64,000 bases of DNA from Thiodiazotropha sp040506975 (GCA_965211775.1 OZ242974.1:682001-746000); one strand, 5' to 3'; positions 36,691 through 46,712 are shown, counted from the first letter of the stretch. Notes: generated by a model from the letters alone, not told the origin. Translations and numbers: made by a program.

Positions 36691-38028
36691 CTATAGAATG
36701 TACTGACTCAGATCTTCGTCCGCCGCCAGCTGCGAGAGTTGATCATCGACATAGTTCTCATCGATGACAATGGTCTCTTCGGCATGCTCCGAGGCCATGA
36801 AAGAGATACTCTCCAGCAGGCGTTCCATCACTGTATGCAGGCGGCGTGCGCCAATATTCTCTGTCCTTTCATTCACTTGCCAGGCGGTCTCGGCAATGCG
36901 GCGTATACCCGCTTCGGTAAAGCTCAGCTGCACATTTTCCGTCTCCAGCAGGGCCTGGTACTGCTCGGTGAGCGAGGCGTCCGGCTCGGTAAGAATGCGG
37001 GTGAAATCATCGGTCGTGAGTGCGGACAACTCCACCCGGATAGGTAATCGGCCCTGGAGCTCTGGGATCAGGTCGGATGGCTTGGCGAGATGGAAGGCGC
37101 CGGATGCAATGAACAGGATATGATCGGTCTTGACCATGCCGTGTTTGGTGGAGATGGTACATCCCTCCACCAGGGGCAGAAGATCGCGTTGCACCCCCTC
37201 GCGGGAGACGTCCGCTCCCCGGGTTTCGGCACGGCTGGTTACCTTATCCAGCTCATCGATAAAGACGATCCCATGTTGCTCCACCATCTCCAGCGCCCGC
37301 AACTTGAGATCCTCCTCATTGATGCGCTTGGCCGCCTCTTCGTCACTCAGGACCTTGTACGCATCCTTGATGCGCAGTTTGCGGCGTCGCGTACGGCCAC
37401 TACCCAGATTTTGGAACATGCCCTGCAACTGGCTGGTCATCTCCTCCATACCGGGAGGCGCCATGATCTCGACCCCTACCGGGGTGGCGTTGACCTCGAT
37501 ATCGATCTCCTTGTCGTCGAGCCCGCCGCTTCGCAGTTTGTCGCGGAATTTCTCCCGGGTCGCATCGGAGATCCCCGAACTGGTCTCGCTGTCGCCCCAA
37601 CCCGAGCTGGAGGGTGAGGGCAGCAAGGCGTCTAGAATCCGCTCCTCGGCGGCCTGACTGGCTTCACCGGAAACCTTGGCCATCTCGCCTTCCCGCACCA
37701 TTTTGACAGCAGAGTCGGTCAATTCGCGGATGATCGAATCGACCTCTCTGCCGACATAGCCGACTTCGGTGAATTTGGTCGCTTCCACCTTAAGAAAAGG
37801 CGCATTGGCCAGTTTGGCCAGGCGTCGCGCGATCTCTGTCTTGCCGACGCCGGTGGGGCCGATCATCAGGATGTTTTTTGGCGTGATCTCATTGCGCAGG
37901 CTCTCGGAAACCTGGGCTCGACGCCAACGGTTACGCAGGGCGATAGCCACGGCGCGCTTGGCGTCAGTCTGGCCGATAATGTGCTTGTCCAGTTCAGCGA
38001 CGATCTGTTGGGGAGTTATTTCCGACAT
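36691..38028 (-). CDS. hslU: ATP-dependent protease ATPase subunit HslU
   Basis: A 445-residue AAA+ unfoldase. Walker A GPTGVGKTEIARRLA, Walker B IVFIDELDKV, pore motif GYVGRE, sensor and C-terminal DEDLSQYIL tail that inserts into HslV. The I domain sits at ~110-240. The start MSEITPQQIVAELDK is chosen because GGAA lies upstream and it matches E. coli; a longer start at 38043 is possible. It is 49 bp downstream of hslV. Confidence 0.97.
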   Translation of the reverse strand: MSEITPQQIVAELDKHIIGQTDAKRAVAIALRNRWRRAQVSESLRNEITPKNILMIGPTGVGKTEIARRLAKLANAPFLKVEATKFTEVGYVGREVDSIIRELTDSAVKMVREGEMAKVSGEASQAAEERILDALLPSPSSSGWGDSETSSGISDATREKFRDKLRSGGLDDKEIDIEVNATPVGVEIMAPPGMEEMTSQLQGMFQNLGSGRTRRRKLRIKDAYKVLSDEEAAKRINEEDLKLRALEMVEQHGIVFIDELDKVTSRAETRGADVSREGVQRDLLPLVEGCTISTKHGMVKTDHILFIASGAFHLAKPSDLIPELQGRLPIRVELSALTTDDFTRILTEPDASLTEQYQALLETENVQLSFTEAGIRRIAETAWQVNERTENIGARRLHTVMERLLESISFMASEHAEETIVIDENYVDDQLSQLAADEDLSQYIL

Positions 38029-38077
38029 CAATGATTTCCGCAAATTGTGGTCCGACTCAGAGTACGTGGCGAGCGAT

Positions 38078-38623
38078 CTAGGTTTTACTGTCCAACTCTT
38101 CCAGTACGAGGTTATGGTTGGTGTAGATACAGATATCGGCGGCGATACCGAGTCCCTTTTCGACGATCCCGCGGGCCCCGAGTTCTGTGTTTTCCAGCAG
38201 TGCGCGGGCAGCGGCCTGGGCGAAGCTGCCGCCGGAACCTATCGCCATCAGATTATGCTCCGGTTCGATCACATCACCGGTGCCCGAGATGATCAGCGAA
38301 GTCTCCTCGTCGGCGACGCACAGCAACGCCTCCAGTCGACGCAGCGCCCGATCGGTACGCCAGTCTTTGGCCATCTCAACGGCTGCGCGGGTGAGGTGCC
38401 CCTGGTGCTTCTCCAGTTTGCCCTCAAAACGCTCAAACAGGGTAAACGCATCTGCCGTGGCGCCGGCGAAGCCCGCAATGACCTTCCCTTTGTAAAGCTG
38501 CCTCACTTTACGCGCATTGCCTTTCATGACGGTATTGCCAAGCGAGACCTGGCCGTCGCCACCGATAACCACTTTACCGTTACGCCTGACTGATAGAATG
38601 GTAGTGCCTCTGAAGTTTTCCAC
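38078..38623 (-). CDS. hslV: ATP-dependent protease peptidase subunit HslV
   Basis: A 181-residue proteasome-like peptidase. The nucleophile is the Thr of RGTTILSVRRNGKVV, exposed after removal of a short propeptide (start VENFRG, GTG codon). IGGDGQVSLGNTVMKGN, GFAGATADAFTLFERFE and ALLENTELGARGI are conserved. A longer frame to 38746 would add ~40 unconserved residues. With HslU it forms the ClpQY protease. Confidence 0.94.
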   Translation of the reverse strand: MENFRGTTILSVRRNGKVVIGGDGQVSLGNTVMKGNARKVRQLYKGKVIAGFAGATADAFTLFERFEGKLEKHQGHLTRAAVEMAKDWRTDRALRRLEALLCVADEETSLIISGTGDVIEPEHNLMAIGSGGSFAQAAARALLENTELGARGIVEKGLGIAADICIYTNHNLVLEELDSKT

Positions 38624-38716
38624 GCCGATCCCGAGAGTATTTAATGAGGTGGCGATTGTACCTGAGGTGGGGGCCGGTGAAAAATCGACTGCCGTCCGAG
38701 AATCATTCGCACAAGG

Positions 38717-38747
38717 TTTGGGAGGCTTCGTTTCACTTACCTTCAAG
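38717..38747 (-). promoter_or_regulatory. Possible heat-shock (sigma-32) promoter of hslVU
   Basis: Minus strand: CTTGAAG (-35; consensus CTTGAAA), 15 bases, then CCTCCCAAA (-10; consensus CCCCATNT). It lies ~95 bp upstream of the hslV start. hslVU is a classic heat-shock operon, but the -10 match is only partial. Confidence 0.35.
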
Positions 38748-38842
38748 CCTTCTGAAGTGATGCCTCACTGTCATTGAATTTCAAAATTATTAGGGATTTC
38801 ACTTCCTTGTTTGGCGCCGGTATCCATGGCAGAGTCACGCCT

Positions 38843-39811
38843 ATGTCTATCAGGCCCATCAGAATAGCGGTTTATTGCACGGTCTGCCTTGCCTCGACTG
38901 CGCCGGCAGACGATTCAGGCCGTCCGCCATCATTACCTCCGGACGCCGATGAGATCGCCGGGCAGGTCTATGTCGCGGCGCATGGCGGACTGGTAAGGAA
39001 TGCGCTCAGCAAGCGCAGTGGCAGGGAGGTTGCGCTGGTCGTCAATCGAGCGCCGCAGGCGATGCGTAGCCGCAACAGGGTGCCTGGAGTTCAGACCTTC
39101 GACACCTATGTCAACAATGCTCCGCAAGACCCTGCCATAGAGAGTCAGCAGATGGCGATCCTGACCTCGGGCAAGACCAAGGGCACCGGGGTGCTGTTCA
39201 CACGCTATACGGACCCTCAAAAGGGCAATCTGATATCGATGTGGCTGCCTGCACTGCGCAAGATCAGGCGTATCAACGAGCCCTCCCATGAAGATGTCTG
39301 GTTCGGCACCAACCTGACCTATGGTGAGCTGGTGCTGCGCCGGCCAGAGGATGAAACCCACGAACTGCTTGGCGAAGGCGCTATGCAGGAGTGTCTGGCC
39401 GTCATGCAGCTGCAGCGCTGGGAGCAGACCCGCGATACACGCGACCTGCCCGTGCCCCAGTGCGGGCACAAAGGCAAACCGGTATACCATCTGAAAAGCA
39501 CCACCAAATTTCACAATTGGTGGTATGACTACCATGTCAGTGATATCGATAAAGAGACATTCGCCCTCTATCGAACTGTCTATTATAAAGGCGATGAAAA
39601 GGTTAAGACGGTATATATCGACTGGCAGTCCCTGGATCAACCGGATCCCCGCATCGCCTACCCGCGCTATATATATGCAATCACCCATGGGGACGGTAAG
39701 GACAGTCTGGTCTATGTGCCCCGCAGTACCATCTCACTCAATGTGGATCTGCCCGATAGTTTCTGGTCCGAAAAGACATTGCAGAATTACAACAGAACCA
39801 GGAAGCCATAG
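38843..39811 (+). CDS. LolA-like outer-membrane lipoprotein-sorting protein
   Basis: A 322-residue exported protein. Signal peptide IRIAVYCTVCLASTAPA is followed by a beta-rich domain of the LolA-like type found next to MMPL pumps. Segments such as GVLFTRYTDPQKGNLISMWLPALRKIRRI, SHEDVWFGTNLTYGEL and WYDYHVSDIDKETFALYRTVYY match that family's curved-sheet pattern. The ATG at 38843 gives a clean signal peptide; 38774 would put an uncharged stretch before it. Only 17 bp separate it from the MMPL gene, so the two should act together in moving a lipid or hydrophobic molecule toward the outer membrane. Confidence 0.8.
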   Translation: MSIRPIRIAVYCTVCLASTAPADDSGRPPSLPPDADEIAGQVYVAAHGGLVRNALSKRSGREVALVVNRAPQAMRSRNRVPGVQTFDTYVNNAPQDPAIESQQMAILTSGKTKGTGVLFTRYTDPQKGNLISMWLPALRKIRRINEPSHEDVWFGTNLTYGELVLRRPEDETHELLGEGAMQECLAVMQLQRWEQTRDTRDLPVPQCGHKGKPVYHLKSTTKFHNWWYDYHVSDIDKETFALYRTVYYKGDEKVKTVYIDWQSLDQPDPRIAYPRYIYAITHGDGKDSLVYVPRSTISLNVDLPDSFWSEKTLQNYNRTRKP

Positions 39812-39828
39812 CGGCTTTTGCATGACCG

Positions 39829-42690
39829 ATGGCTAACGGCAACTATGCTGACCGCTATGCACGTTTCGTACTGAAGTACCGCTGGGCTGTGATCACCCTC
39901 TGTTTCGCCACCACGATCTGGGCGGCCTTTTATATCGACAAGGTCAACCTGCGCAACGATCCGGATTCCCTGCTCCCCCTCTCCAACCCTTACATTGCGA
40001 CCAATCTCTACACGGAGATGACCTACGGTATGGGCAATCTCATGGTGTGGGGCATGAAGATTAAGCAGGGCGATATCTATCAGCCCTGGTTTATTCGCAT
40101 GGTCCAAGCGTTTTACCGTGACGTGACTGCGCTGGATTACGCCAACCGCAGTAACTTTGTCGGCCTGCCCTCACCGAAGTTGCGCAATATCGGCATCGAT
40201 CCGGGGGGAAGTCTCGATTTCCGCCGCCTGCTGCCGGCCAACGGCCTCTCTGACAATCCGTTTGAACAGCACAATCAGATAGCCTATCTGCGTCAGGGAT
40301 TGGAGAAGCATCTGGTGCTGCAGGCCCTGCTGCTCTACTACCAGGATAGATCCGGTGAAAAGTGCGACATGGTGGGGGCGGATGGCCAGATCAGCAGCGC
40401 ATCCATGGCCCGGTTGCATCAGCAGTGCCGGCCTGTCGGGACATTTATCATCGGCGATTTCAGCAATGAACTGAAGCAGAACCATCTCAGCTGGATTGCC
40501 GATATGAAGGCTCTGATGGCCGATTACCAGTCGCGCTACGGTGACCGGGTGGAGTTCACCATATCCGGTGAACCCTATTTTCTGGCGACCATGGTGCAGG
40601 AACTGCGGGACAAGGCGTGGCTGTTCGCTGTCTCGCTGCTGATTATCCTGCTGATTCTCTGGTATGAGTTCCGCCATTGGAGCTGTGCAGTGTTGCCCCT
40701 GCTGGGTGTCGGTATGACGATCATCCTGACGCTCGGACTGATGGGCTTCACGCAATTCAAACTGACGACCATGATGGCGTTGACGCCGATGCTTTTACTG
40801 GCCATCGGCATCGGCCACTCAATGCAGATCACCCGGCGTTTCATGCAGGAGCTGGGACAGACCGGCGACAAGGAGGTGGCGGCATATCGATCGATACGTT
40901 CGACAATCGTACCCGCGGCACTCTCCATCGGGACCGACCTGCACGGCTTTTTCGCCATCTCGTTTGTCGATATCTCTTTTTATAAGGCCTATGCCTATTT
41001 CGGCATCTTCGGTATGTCGACGCTGATTCTGACCACCACGACACTGATACCTCTTCTTATGCTGACCTTTCCCCCCACCATCCATAGCCATGAACATGAG
41101 CACGGCTGGGAGTTGCGCCTGGCGTCAGGGCTGACGGCCCTGATCACGGGCCGCTGGAAATGGGTGCCGGTGGTGGCGGTGATCGCCGTCTGGTTACTCT
41201 CGGCACACTATGCGGAATTAGGCCGCGGCTTTACCGCAGTCATGGCCGGTGAGGCGGGTAGAAGCGATCCTGAAGTGGCCCGTATCCAGGACGAGTTCGA
41301 CATCATGCCCGGTGTGGAAAAAGGTATCCACTATCCGCGTGCGGCATTCAAGGATCACTACCTGTTGGGCGAGCTGCTGGGAGATGGCGGTGAAGTGAAG
41401 CCAATCGCGGATCTGCAGACCCTGTCCCACCAGATGCCTGGTGTTATCACTGCCAACCTTCTGGTACGTTCCAAAGCGGGAACTCTGCCAACTTGCGGAT
41501 TCGATGCCTGGGACCGGGAGGGTCGCCGGGTCATCGGGTCGGAGCGCTGTTTCGATGAGCAGGAAGATCCCCCTCAGGGGGTGTTTAATGATGCGACCGT
41601 GCTCGAGGCGCTTTCGAAATTTGAGGATTGGCTGCGTGGCCATCCCAATATCGGATACACCCTCTCTTATGTGCAGTTTGTAAAAACGCTGAACTTGATC
41701 CTCAATACACCGCCGCTGGAGCCTCCGCTGAGCCATATGAATCTCTATGCCATACCGACGCTGGCTCATATACAGCAGTTTCCATACGCCTATCGCGCCA
41801 AAGGCGGACAGGGTTACCTGCCTGACCCGGATGAGACGGTGCAGTTATACAATGGCATGTTGGTGACCGGGGCGGGGGCCGGGGATCTGGATGGCTTTGT
41901 CAATACGCGAAACTGGGATGAGGGTGTGATTGTCGGCTTCGTCAATACCATGGATCCAGTGGAGACACACCGGACTGTCATCGATATCCAGAGCTACATC
42001 AACGCCCATCAGGACGACCCCGGAATGGATCTGTTGCGAATCGGCATTGCGGGTAACGAGACGATTCAGATACCGAATGAAGAGGGGCGCAGTATCACCA
42101 CCGTTGACACTATACCGGGCAAGGCCGCGATCGGCGGCTTTCTCGGGGTTACCGAGGCGACCCGCGATGTCGCTTATAAAGAGTGGCTGAACGCCCCGGT
42201 GGCGACATCGATCACAGTCTTCATCATGACCCTGTTGATGTTCAGGTCTTGGGTGGTGGCGTTTATCCTGATCGGTCTCTGCTTCATCACACTGATGACC
42301 CAGTACGGTCTTGGCGCCTACATGTCCTCGATCGGCGAGTGGTCGGCAAACCTGGCGTTTCACGTACAGGTGGCTTTGAGCATCGCCATGGGGCTGGGTG
42401 TCGATTATGGCGTCTACATGGTTTCCCGATTGCGGGAAGAGTATCGGGCCAACGGCGGCATCTGGAAGGCGGCCCTGCACAAGACACAGGCCACCACAGG
42501 TTCGGCGATCATTATCTCCATGATTGTGCTGCTCAGCAGTTTTATCCCCCTGTTGAATACTGAACTGGCAAACCTGTGGTCGGTGAGTCTCTATATTTCC
42601 GAGGCCCTGATCATGGATGTCTTTATCGCCCTTACAGTATTGCCGTTGATGGTCTATTGGTTGAGGCCGAAGTTCGTTTTCCCTCTCTGA
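39829..42690 (+). CDS. MMPL/RND-family transporter
   Basis: A 953-residue inner-membrane protein with twelve predicted helices: one at ~21-40, a block at ~265-425, one at ~445-462 and a block at ~785-945. Large periplasmic loops occur at ~40-262 and ~465-783, in the RND pattern. Helix 4-type and 10-type motifs include MALTPMLLLAIGIGHSMQI and VALSIAMGLGVDYGVYMVSRL, where the acidic residue would relay protons. The partner LolA-like protein is immediately upstream. Related pumps move hopanoids, mycolates or other lipids; the cargo here is unknown. Confidence 0.88.
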   Translation: MANGNYADRYARFVLKYRWAVITLCFATTIWAAFYIDKVNLRNDPDSLLPLSNPYIATNLYTEMTYGMGNLMVWGMKIKQGDIYQPWFIRMVQAFYRDVTALDYANRSNFVGLPSPKLRNIGIDPGGSLDFRRLLPANGLSDNPFEQHNQIAYLRQGLEKHLVLQALLLYYQDRSGEKCDMVGADGQISSASMARLHQQCRPVGTFIIGDFSNELKQNHLSWIADMKALMADYQSRYGDRVEFTISGEPYFLATMVQELRDKAWLFAVSLLIILLILWYEFRHWSCAVLPLLGVGMTIILTLGLMGFTQFKLTTMMALTPMLLLAIGIGHSMQITRRFMQELGQTGDKEVAAYRSIRSTIVPAALSIGTDLHGFFAISFVDISFYKAYAYFGIFGMSTLILTTTTLIPLLMLTFPPTIHSHEHEHGWELRLASGLTALITGRWKWVPVVAVIAVWLLSAHYAELGRGFTAVMAGEAGRSDPEVARIQDEFDIMPGVEKGIHYPRAAFKDHYLLGELLGDGGEVKPIADLQTLSHQMPGVITANLLVRSKAGTLPTCGFDAWDREGRRVIGSERCFDEQEDPPQGVFNDATVLEALSKFEDWLRGHPNIGYTLSYVQFVKTLNLILNTPPLEPPLSHMNLYAIPTLAHIQQFPYAYRAKGGQGYLPDPDETVQLYNGMLVTGAGAGDLDGFVNTRNWDEGVIVGFVNTMDPVETHRTVIDIQSYINAHQDDPGMDLLRIGIAGNETIQIPNEEGRSITTVDTIPGKAAIGGFLGVTEATRDVAYKEWLNAPVATSITVFIMTLLMFRSWVVAFILIGLCFITLMTQYGLGAYMSSIGEWSANLAFHVQVALSIAMGLGVDYGVYMVSRLREEYRANGGIWKAALHKTQATTGSAIIISMIVLLSSFIPLLNTELANLWSVSLYISEALIMDVFIALTVLPLMVYWLRPKFVFPL

Positions 42691-42846
42691 ATGAGTCGGT
42701 TGTGATTTTGAACAGCTCGGCCTGGCCTTCCTTCCATCGTGGCATTGCCTATGGTTAGGCGCCATCTCAGTTGGCGTGTGGGTATTCTTCGTGTCAGGTT
42801 TGTACGGGTGAATATCCGATAAATCAATTGAGTTGGGATCCGGTAT

Positions 42847-44120
42847 CACTGCTGTCCCATTAACTGAGATTTAGGAGGCCCAGGTTATTCACATTTCGAT
42901 AAAATAAAAGCGCAAACAAATCATTGAATCAAAAGGAATAACCAGGCCATGTCACATAATAGCACGGTATTTGCGCAACTGCTGAAACTGATTTCGAGAC
43001 ATGAATTTGAAACACTGGCAAAAGAACATCATACAGGCAGGGCTTTTCGTAAAAACTCCCGCTGGAGCCAGTTCGTGGCAATGATGATGGGACAACTTTC
43101 CGGTAGAAACAGTTTGCGGGATATGGTTGATAATCTCGGGGCACAGGCGCATCGTCTTTATCACCTGGGTAGTCGTTTGATTAGGCGTTCGAGTTTATCT
43201 CGCATCAACAATGACAAGCCTTACACGCTTTATGAAGAGTTGTTTAGCAAACTGTTGACGCGATGCCAGGCAAAAGCACCATCGCATGATTTCCGTTTTA
43301 AGAATCCACTGTATTCCCTGGATGCCAGTATCATTGATTTATGCCTGTCAGTTTTTCCATGGGCTGAATTTCGCACGACAAAAGCGGCAGTAAAATTACA
43401 TGTTGGACTCAACCATTCAGGTCATTTACCCGAGTTCTTTGCTGTCACCGAAGGCAACCAGCATGAAGTCAATATTGGCAAGCTGATGAATTTTCCAAAA
43501 GGCAGTACTGTGACCTTCGATAAAGGCTATAACGACTACGAGTGGTATAATCAACTGAATAAAAAAGGCATTTTCTTTGTTACACGTCAAAAGTCCAATG
43601 CAGTTTATCGGGTGATATCCCGCCAGCCAGTGATTAAAAGCAAAGGACTGACATCAGATCAAATCATTGAATTTACCGGGCCAATCACAGCAAAGAAGTG
43701 TCCAATTCAGTTGCGTCGTATCGGTTACCGCGATCCTGAAACCAGCAAGCATTATGTTTTTCTGACGAATAATTTCAAGCTGGCTGCCAAAACCATTGCA
43801 CAGATTTATAAGGCTCGTTGGGATATTGAGTTGTTCTTCAAGTGGATCAAACAGAACCTGAAAATCAAATCATTTGTCGGTACCAGTAAGAATGCTGTGA
43901 TGACACAAATCTGGATTGCTTTGTGTGTTTATTTGTTGCTTGCCTATATCAAGTTCCAGTCGAAAATCCGAAAAAGTGCTCAACAGATATTGCGATTATT
44001 ACAGATGAACCTGTTTGAAAAACGAGACCTGATGGCGTTACTACGAGGAGACCCAATCAATGACAAAACAAATGATTGCAATCAACTGGCTCTACTGTAA
44101 AAGTTAATGGGACAGCAATG
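42847..44120 (+). mobile_element. IS4-type insertion sequence, 1274 bp
   Basis: Termini CACTGCTGTCCCATTAACT and, read inward from the right, CATTGCTGTCCCATTAACT: 18 of 19 bases match. The flanking duplication is ATCCGGTAT (9 bp) at 42838-42846 and 44121-44129. It occupies an intergenic interval, with no visible damage to genes. Confidence 0.95.
42949..44100 (+). CDS. IS4-family transposase (DUF4372 + DDE_Tnp_1)
   Basis: 383 residues. The N-terminal part (TVFAQLLKLISRHEFETLAKEHH) is a DUF4372 domain typical of this IS4 subgroup. The DDE domain shows YSLDASIIDLCL (first Asp), VTFDKGYNDYEWYNQL (second Asp) and the Y-(2)-R-(3)-E-(6)-K signature as YKARWDIELFFKWIKQNL. It looks intact. The only copy in the window. 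Confidence 0.94.
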   Translation: MSHNSTVFAQLLKLISRHEFETLAKEHHTGRAFRKNSRWSQFVAMMMGQLSGRNSLRDMVDNLGAQAHRLYHLGSRLIRRSSLSRINNDKPYTLYEELFSKLLTRCQAKAPSHDFRFKNPLYSLDASIIDLCLSVFPWAEFRTTKAAVKLHVGLNHSGHLPEFFAVTEGNQHEVNIGKLMNFPKGSTVTFDKGYNDYEWYNQLNKKGIFFVTRQKSNAVYRVISRQPVIKSKGLTSDQIIEFTGPITAKKCPIQLRRIGYRDPETSKHYVFLTNNFKLAAKTIAQIYKARWDIELFFKWIKQNLKIKSFVGTSKNAVMTQIWIALCVYLLLAYIKFQSKIRKSAQQILRLLQMNLFEKRDLMALLRGDPINDKTNDCNQLALL

Positions 44121-44205
44121 ATCCGGTATGGGAAATAGATGATCCACACTCTAAGATTAGAAGTAAAACGTACGTCAGATACGTAACACCTCATTAGACA
44201 ACATA

Positions 44206-45708
44206 ATGACATTCAGACAACGACATCACTATCTGTTCATCCTGCTGATATTTGGCATCCTGGCTCCGCTCTTGCTTTGGGCCAGTGCCCATTTCACCCG
44301 CCAGCATGGATTGACGGAGCTGGCCGGGGAGACGGAAAACGATCTAATGATCTTTACGCGCAAGCTGGAGGACTACCTGACCGGGTATGACAGGCTTGTC
44401 GTCTCAGTGGCCGCAAGTCGACAGGTTGGCGCCCTGCTTAGAAATTCCCGGGATAATAAGATCGTCGGTGCGGCGAATACCTATCTCCAGACACTCAACG
44501 AGGAGGTGCGTGCCAGCGTTATCTATGTGATGGATCTCGATGGCAATACCCTTGCCGCCAGCAACTGGCAAGCGGAGAAGACCTTCGTCGGCAACAATTA
44601 CGGCTTTCGCTACTATTTCCAACGTGCTGCAAAAGGCCTGATGGGGCGTGACGTGGCGGTTGGTAAGACCTCAGGCGTGTTGGGGTACTATGTCGCCCGT
44701 CCGGTTCTCGATCCCGGATCGGATCGGATCATTGGTGTTGCGGTGATCAAAGTCACTCTGGACGAGTTGGGTCTGCTCTTCTCCGACCTGGATCTGCGCC
44801 TGTTGGTGGCCGACCGGGATGGTGTGATCTTTCTCGCCAGTGAACCCGCATGGCGCCTGAAGAGTCTGCGACCTATCACCTCAGCAAAAATCGAGAAGAT
44901 ACGCCAGTTCAAGCGCTATGCGGATACGCTTTTCACGCTTTTGCCGATGCGTGAGGAGCGATACTGGGATGGTGTCTCAAAACTGGTGGTGCACGATGAT
45001 GGGGCGGAGTACCTGACACAGGCCACGCTGTTGCACTCCCGTGGATGGGAGGTGCATGTTTTCAAACCGACCCGAGAAGTGGATGAATATGTCTACTTTG
45101 CCGTGACTGGCAGCCTCCTGCTGAGCGCGCTGCTCTTTCTGACGGCACTTTACATGAACCAGAGATATCGCTATCTGAAAGATCTGAAGGCAGCGGCTAT
45201 CCACGATTTTCTGACCGGTCTCTATACCCGGCGTTATATGGAGGATACCGCCAATGCCCAGATCAGCCGGATCGATCGCGGCCAGGTGAATACTATTTCG
45301 GTGGCCATGATCGATATCGATCACTTCAAGCAGGTCAACGACGAGTTCGGTCATCGGGCGGGCGACCAGGTATTGCGTGCGGTAGGCAAGGCTATCGCTG
45401 CTGAGGTGCGCCGGGGTGACATACCGGTCCGATATGGCGGTGAAGAGTTTCTGGTGATCATCAACGCATGTAATGAGTGTGATGCGGCCCACTTGGTACA
45501 CCGAATCCTTGAGCGGCTCAAAAGCCTGCATTTTCGTGGCCCCATCCGAAAGCTGAAAATCACGGCGAGTGCCGGTGTCGCCCACTATCGGAAAGCGGAT
45601 ACCCTGGAAGATCTCCTGCAGCGGGCGGATGAGTTGCTTTACAAGGCGAAGGAGGATGGGCGGGACCGCTACTACGACGACGAATGCAACAGGCCGGAAA
45701 CACCATGA
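44206..45708 (+). CDS. Membrane diguanylate cyclase with periplasmic sensor
   Basis: A 500-residue protein. TM1 at ~9-29; a ~265-residue periplasmic sensor resembling the double-Cache fold of DctB-like kinases (ASVIYVMDLDGNTLAASNW, GFRYYFQRAAKGLMG); TM2 at ~300-320; GGDEF domain from ~335. RYGGEEF predicts an active cyclase and RRGD five residues earlier is the RxxD inhibition site. Its stop overlaps the start of a periplasmic iron-binding-like protein gene by ATGA. The arrangement suggests the binding protein presents a ligand to this sensor and thereby sets c-di-GMP level (inference). Confidence 0.92.
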   Translation: MTFRQRHHYLFILLIFGILAPLLLWASAHFTRQHGLTELAGETENDLMIFTRKLEDYLTGYDRLVVSVAASRQVGALLRNSRDNKIVGAANTYLQTLNEEVRASVIYVMDLDGNTLAASNWQAEKTFVGNNYGFRYYFQRAAKGLMGRDVAVGKTSGVLGYYVARPVLDPGSDRIIGVAVIKVTLDELGLLFSDLDLRLLVADRDGVIFLASEPAWRLKSLRPITSAKIEKIRQFKRYADTLFTLLPMREERYWDGVSKLVVHDDGAEYLTQATLLHSRGWEVHVFKPTREVDEYVYFAVTGSLLLSALLFLTALYMNQRYRYLKDLKAAAIHDFLTGLYTRRYMEDTANAQISRIDRGQVNTISVAMIDIDHFKQVNDEFGHRAGDQVLRAVGKAIAAEVRRGDIPVRYGGEEFLVIINACNECDAAHLVHRILERLKSLHFRGPIRKLKITASAGVAHYRKADTLEDLLQRADELLYKAKEDGRDRYYDDECNRPETP

Positions 45709-46712
45709 TCAGGTTTTGCATAATCCTCATGATCACGCTGTTCGTCACACCGATCTCAGCGTCCGATGAATCATTGGTTATCTACGGTTCCCGTCAACAG
45801 GCGTTGATGGCGCCCCTCCTGCAGGCCTATCGGGCATCAAGAGGGGTAGCGGTCCGGTATGTTCAGGATAAGTCCGATAAATTGTTGCAGCGCCTGGTTG
45901 AGGAGGGTGATGCGTCTTCGGCAGATCTGCTGCTGACGGCTGATATCGGTGTATTGGAGGCCGCAAGGGAGATGGGGCTGTTGCAGGCAAAGCAATCTCA
46001 GCTGCTCAGTAGCCTGATACCGGCTAAATATAGAGACCCTCAGGGCTTTTGGTACGGACTCTCCCTGCGCGCCCGGATACTGCTGTATAGCCCCGGTCGT
46101 GTCCCCCGGTTTGAATTGCGGGATTATGCGGATCTATCATCTTCCACGCTCAAGGGGCGGGTCTGCATGCGTGATTTGAAGCACGTCTACAATCAGTCAT
46201 TGATCGCCGCCCTGGTCACGCGTTGGGGCGAGAAGAGAGTAAGAGCCTGGTTGAGCGGGGTCATCTCCAATCTGGCCAGACCTCCACAGGGGGGGGGTCG
46301 TGATCAGGTGCGTGCTTTAGCGAACGGGGAATGCGATGTGGCGGTGGTCAACAGCTACTATTTTGCCATGATGCTGGAGAGCGGCAATGAGAGGGACCGG
46401 GAAGTCGCAAGCCGGGTATCCCAGGTCTGGCCTGAGACTGGCGTGCATGTGAATATCAGTGGTGGCGGGGTCACTCATCATTCGCCGCACCCTCAATTGG
46501 CGATCGATTTCCTGGAGTTTCTGGCCGGGTTTGACAGCCAGCGCCTGTTCGCTGAGCTCAATCATGAATATCCTGCCGTGGTGGGCGTGCCCGTGTCACG
46601 CACTTTAATGCGATTGGGTGCGTTTGAAGCGGACTTTCGTCCATTGGCGCTGATCGCCCGCCAGCGTGAGAAGGCTTTAAAAGTGATTCATGACCTCACA
46701 AATACAGACTAA
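45705..46712 (+). CDS. Periplasmic Fe(III)-binding-like protein
   Basis: A 335-residue solute-binding protein of the FbpA/FutA type. Signal peptide FCIILMITLFVTPISAS; then LVIYGSRQQALMAPLLQAY, DLLLTADIGVLEAAREMGLL, GLSLRARILLYSP. The VVNSYYFAMM segment carries adjacent tyrosines in the position of the iron-binding Tyr pair of FbpA. No permease or ATPase gene is nearby; instead the gene is translationally coupled (ATGA) to a membrane diguanylate cyclase, so a sensing role is at least as likely as transport. A non-iron ligand cannot be excluded. Confidence 0.85.
   Translation: MIRFCIILMITLFVTPISASDESLVIYGSRQQALMAPLLQAYRASRGVAVRYVQDKSDKLLQRLVEEGDASSADLLLTADIGVLEAAREMGLLQAKQSQLLSSLIPAKYRDPQGFWYGLSLRARILLYSPGRVPRFELRDYADLSSSTLKGRVCMRDLKHVYNQSLIAALVTRWGEKRVRAWLSGVISNLARPPQGGGRDQVRALANGECDVAVVNSYYFAMMLESGNERDREVASRVSQVWPETGVHVNISGGGVTHHSPHPQLAIDFLEFLAGFDSQRLFAELNHEYPAVVGVPVSRTLMRLGAFEADFRPLALIARQREKALKVIHDLTNTD

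Noticed and set aside
41845..42849. 334-codon frame opposite the MMPL gene
   Set aside because: Antisense shadow; His/Gln/Asp-rich with no domain.
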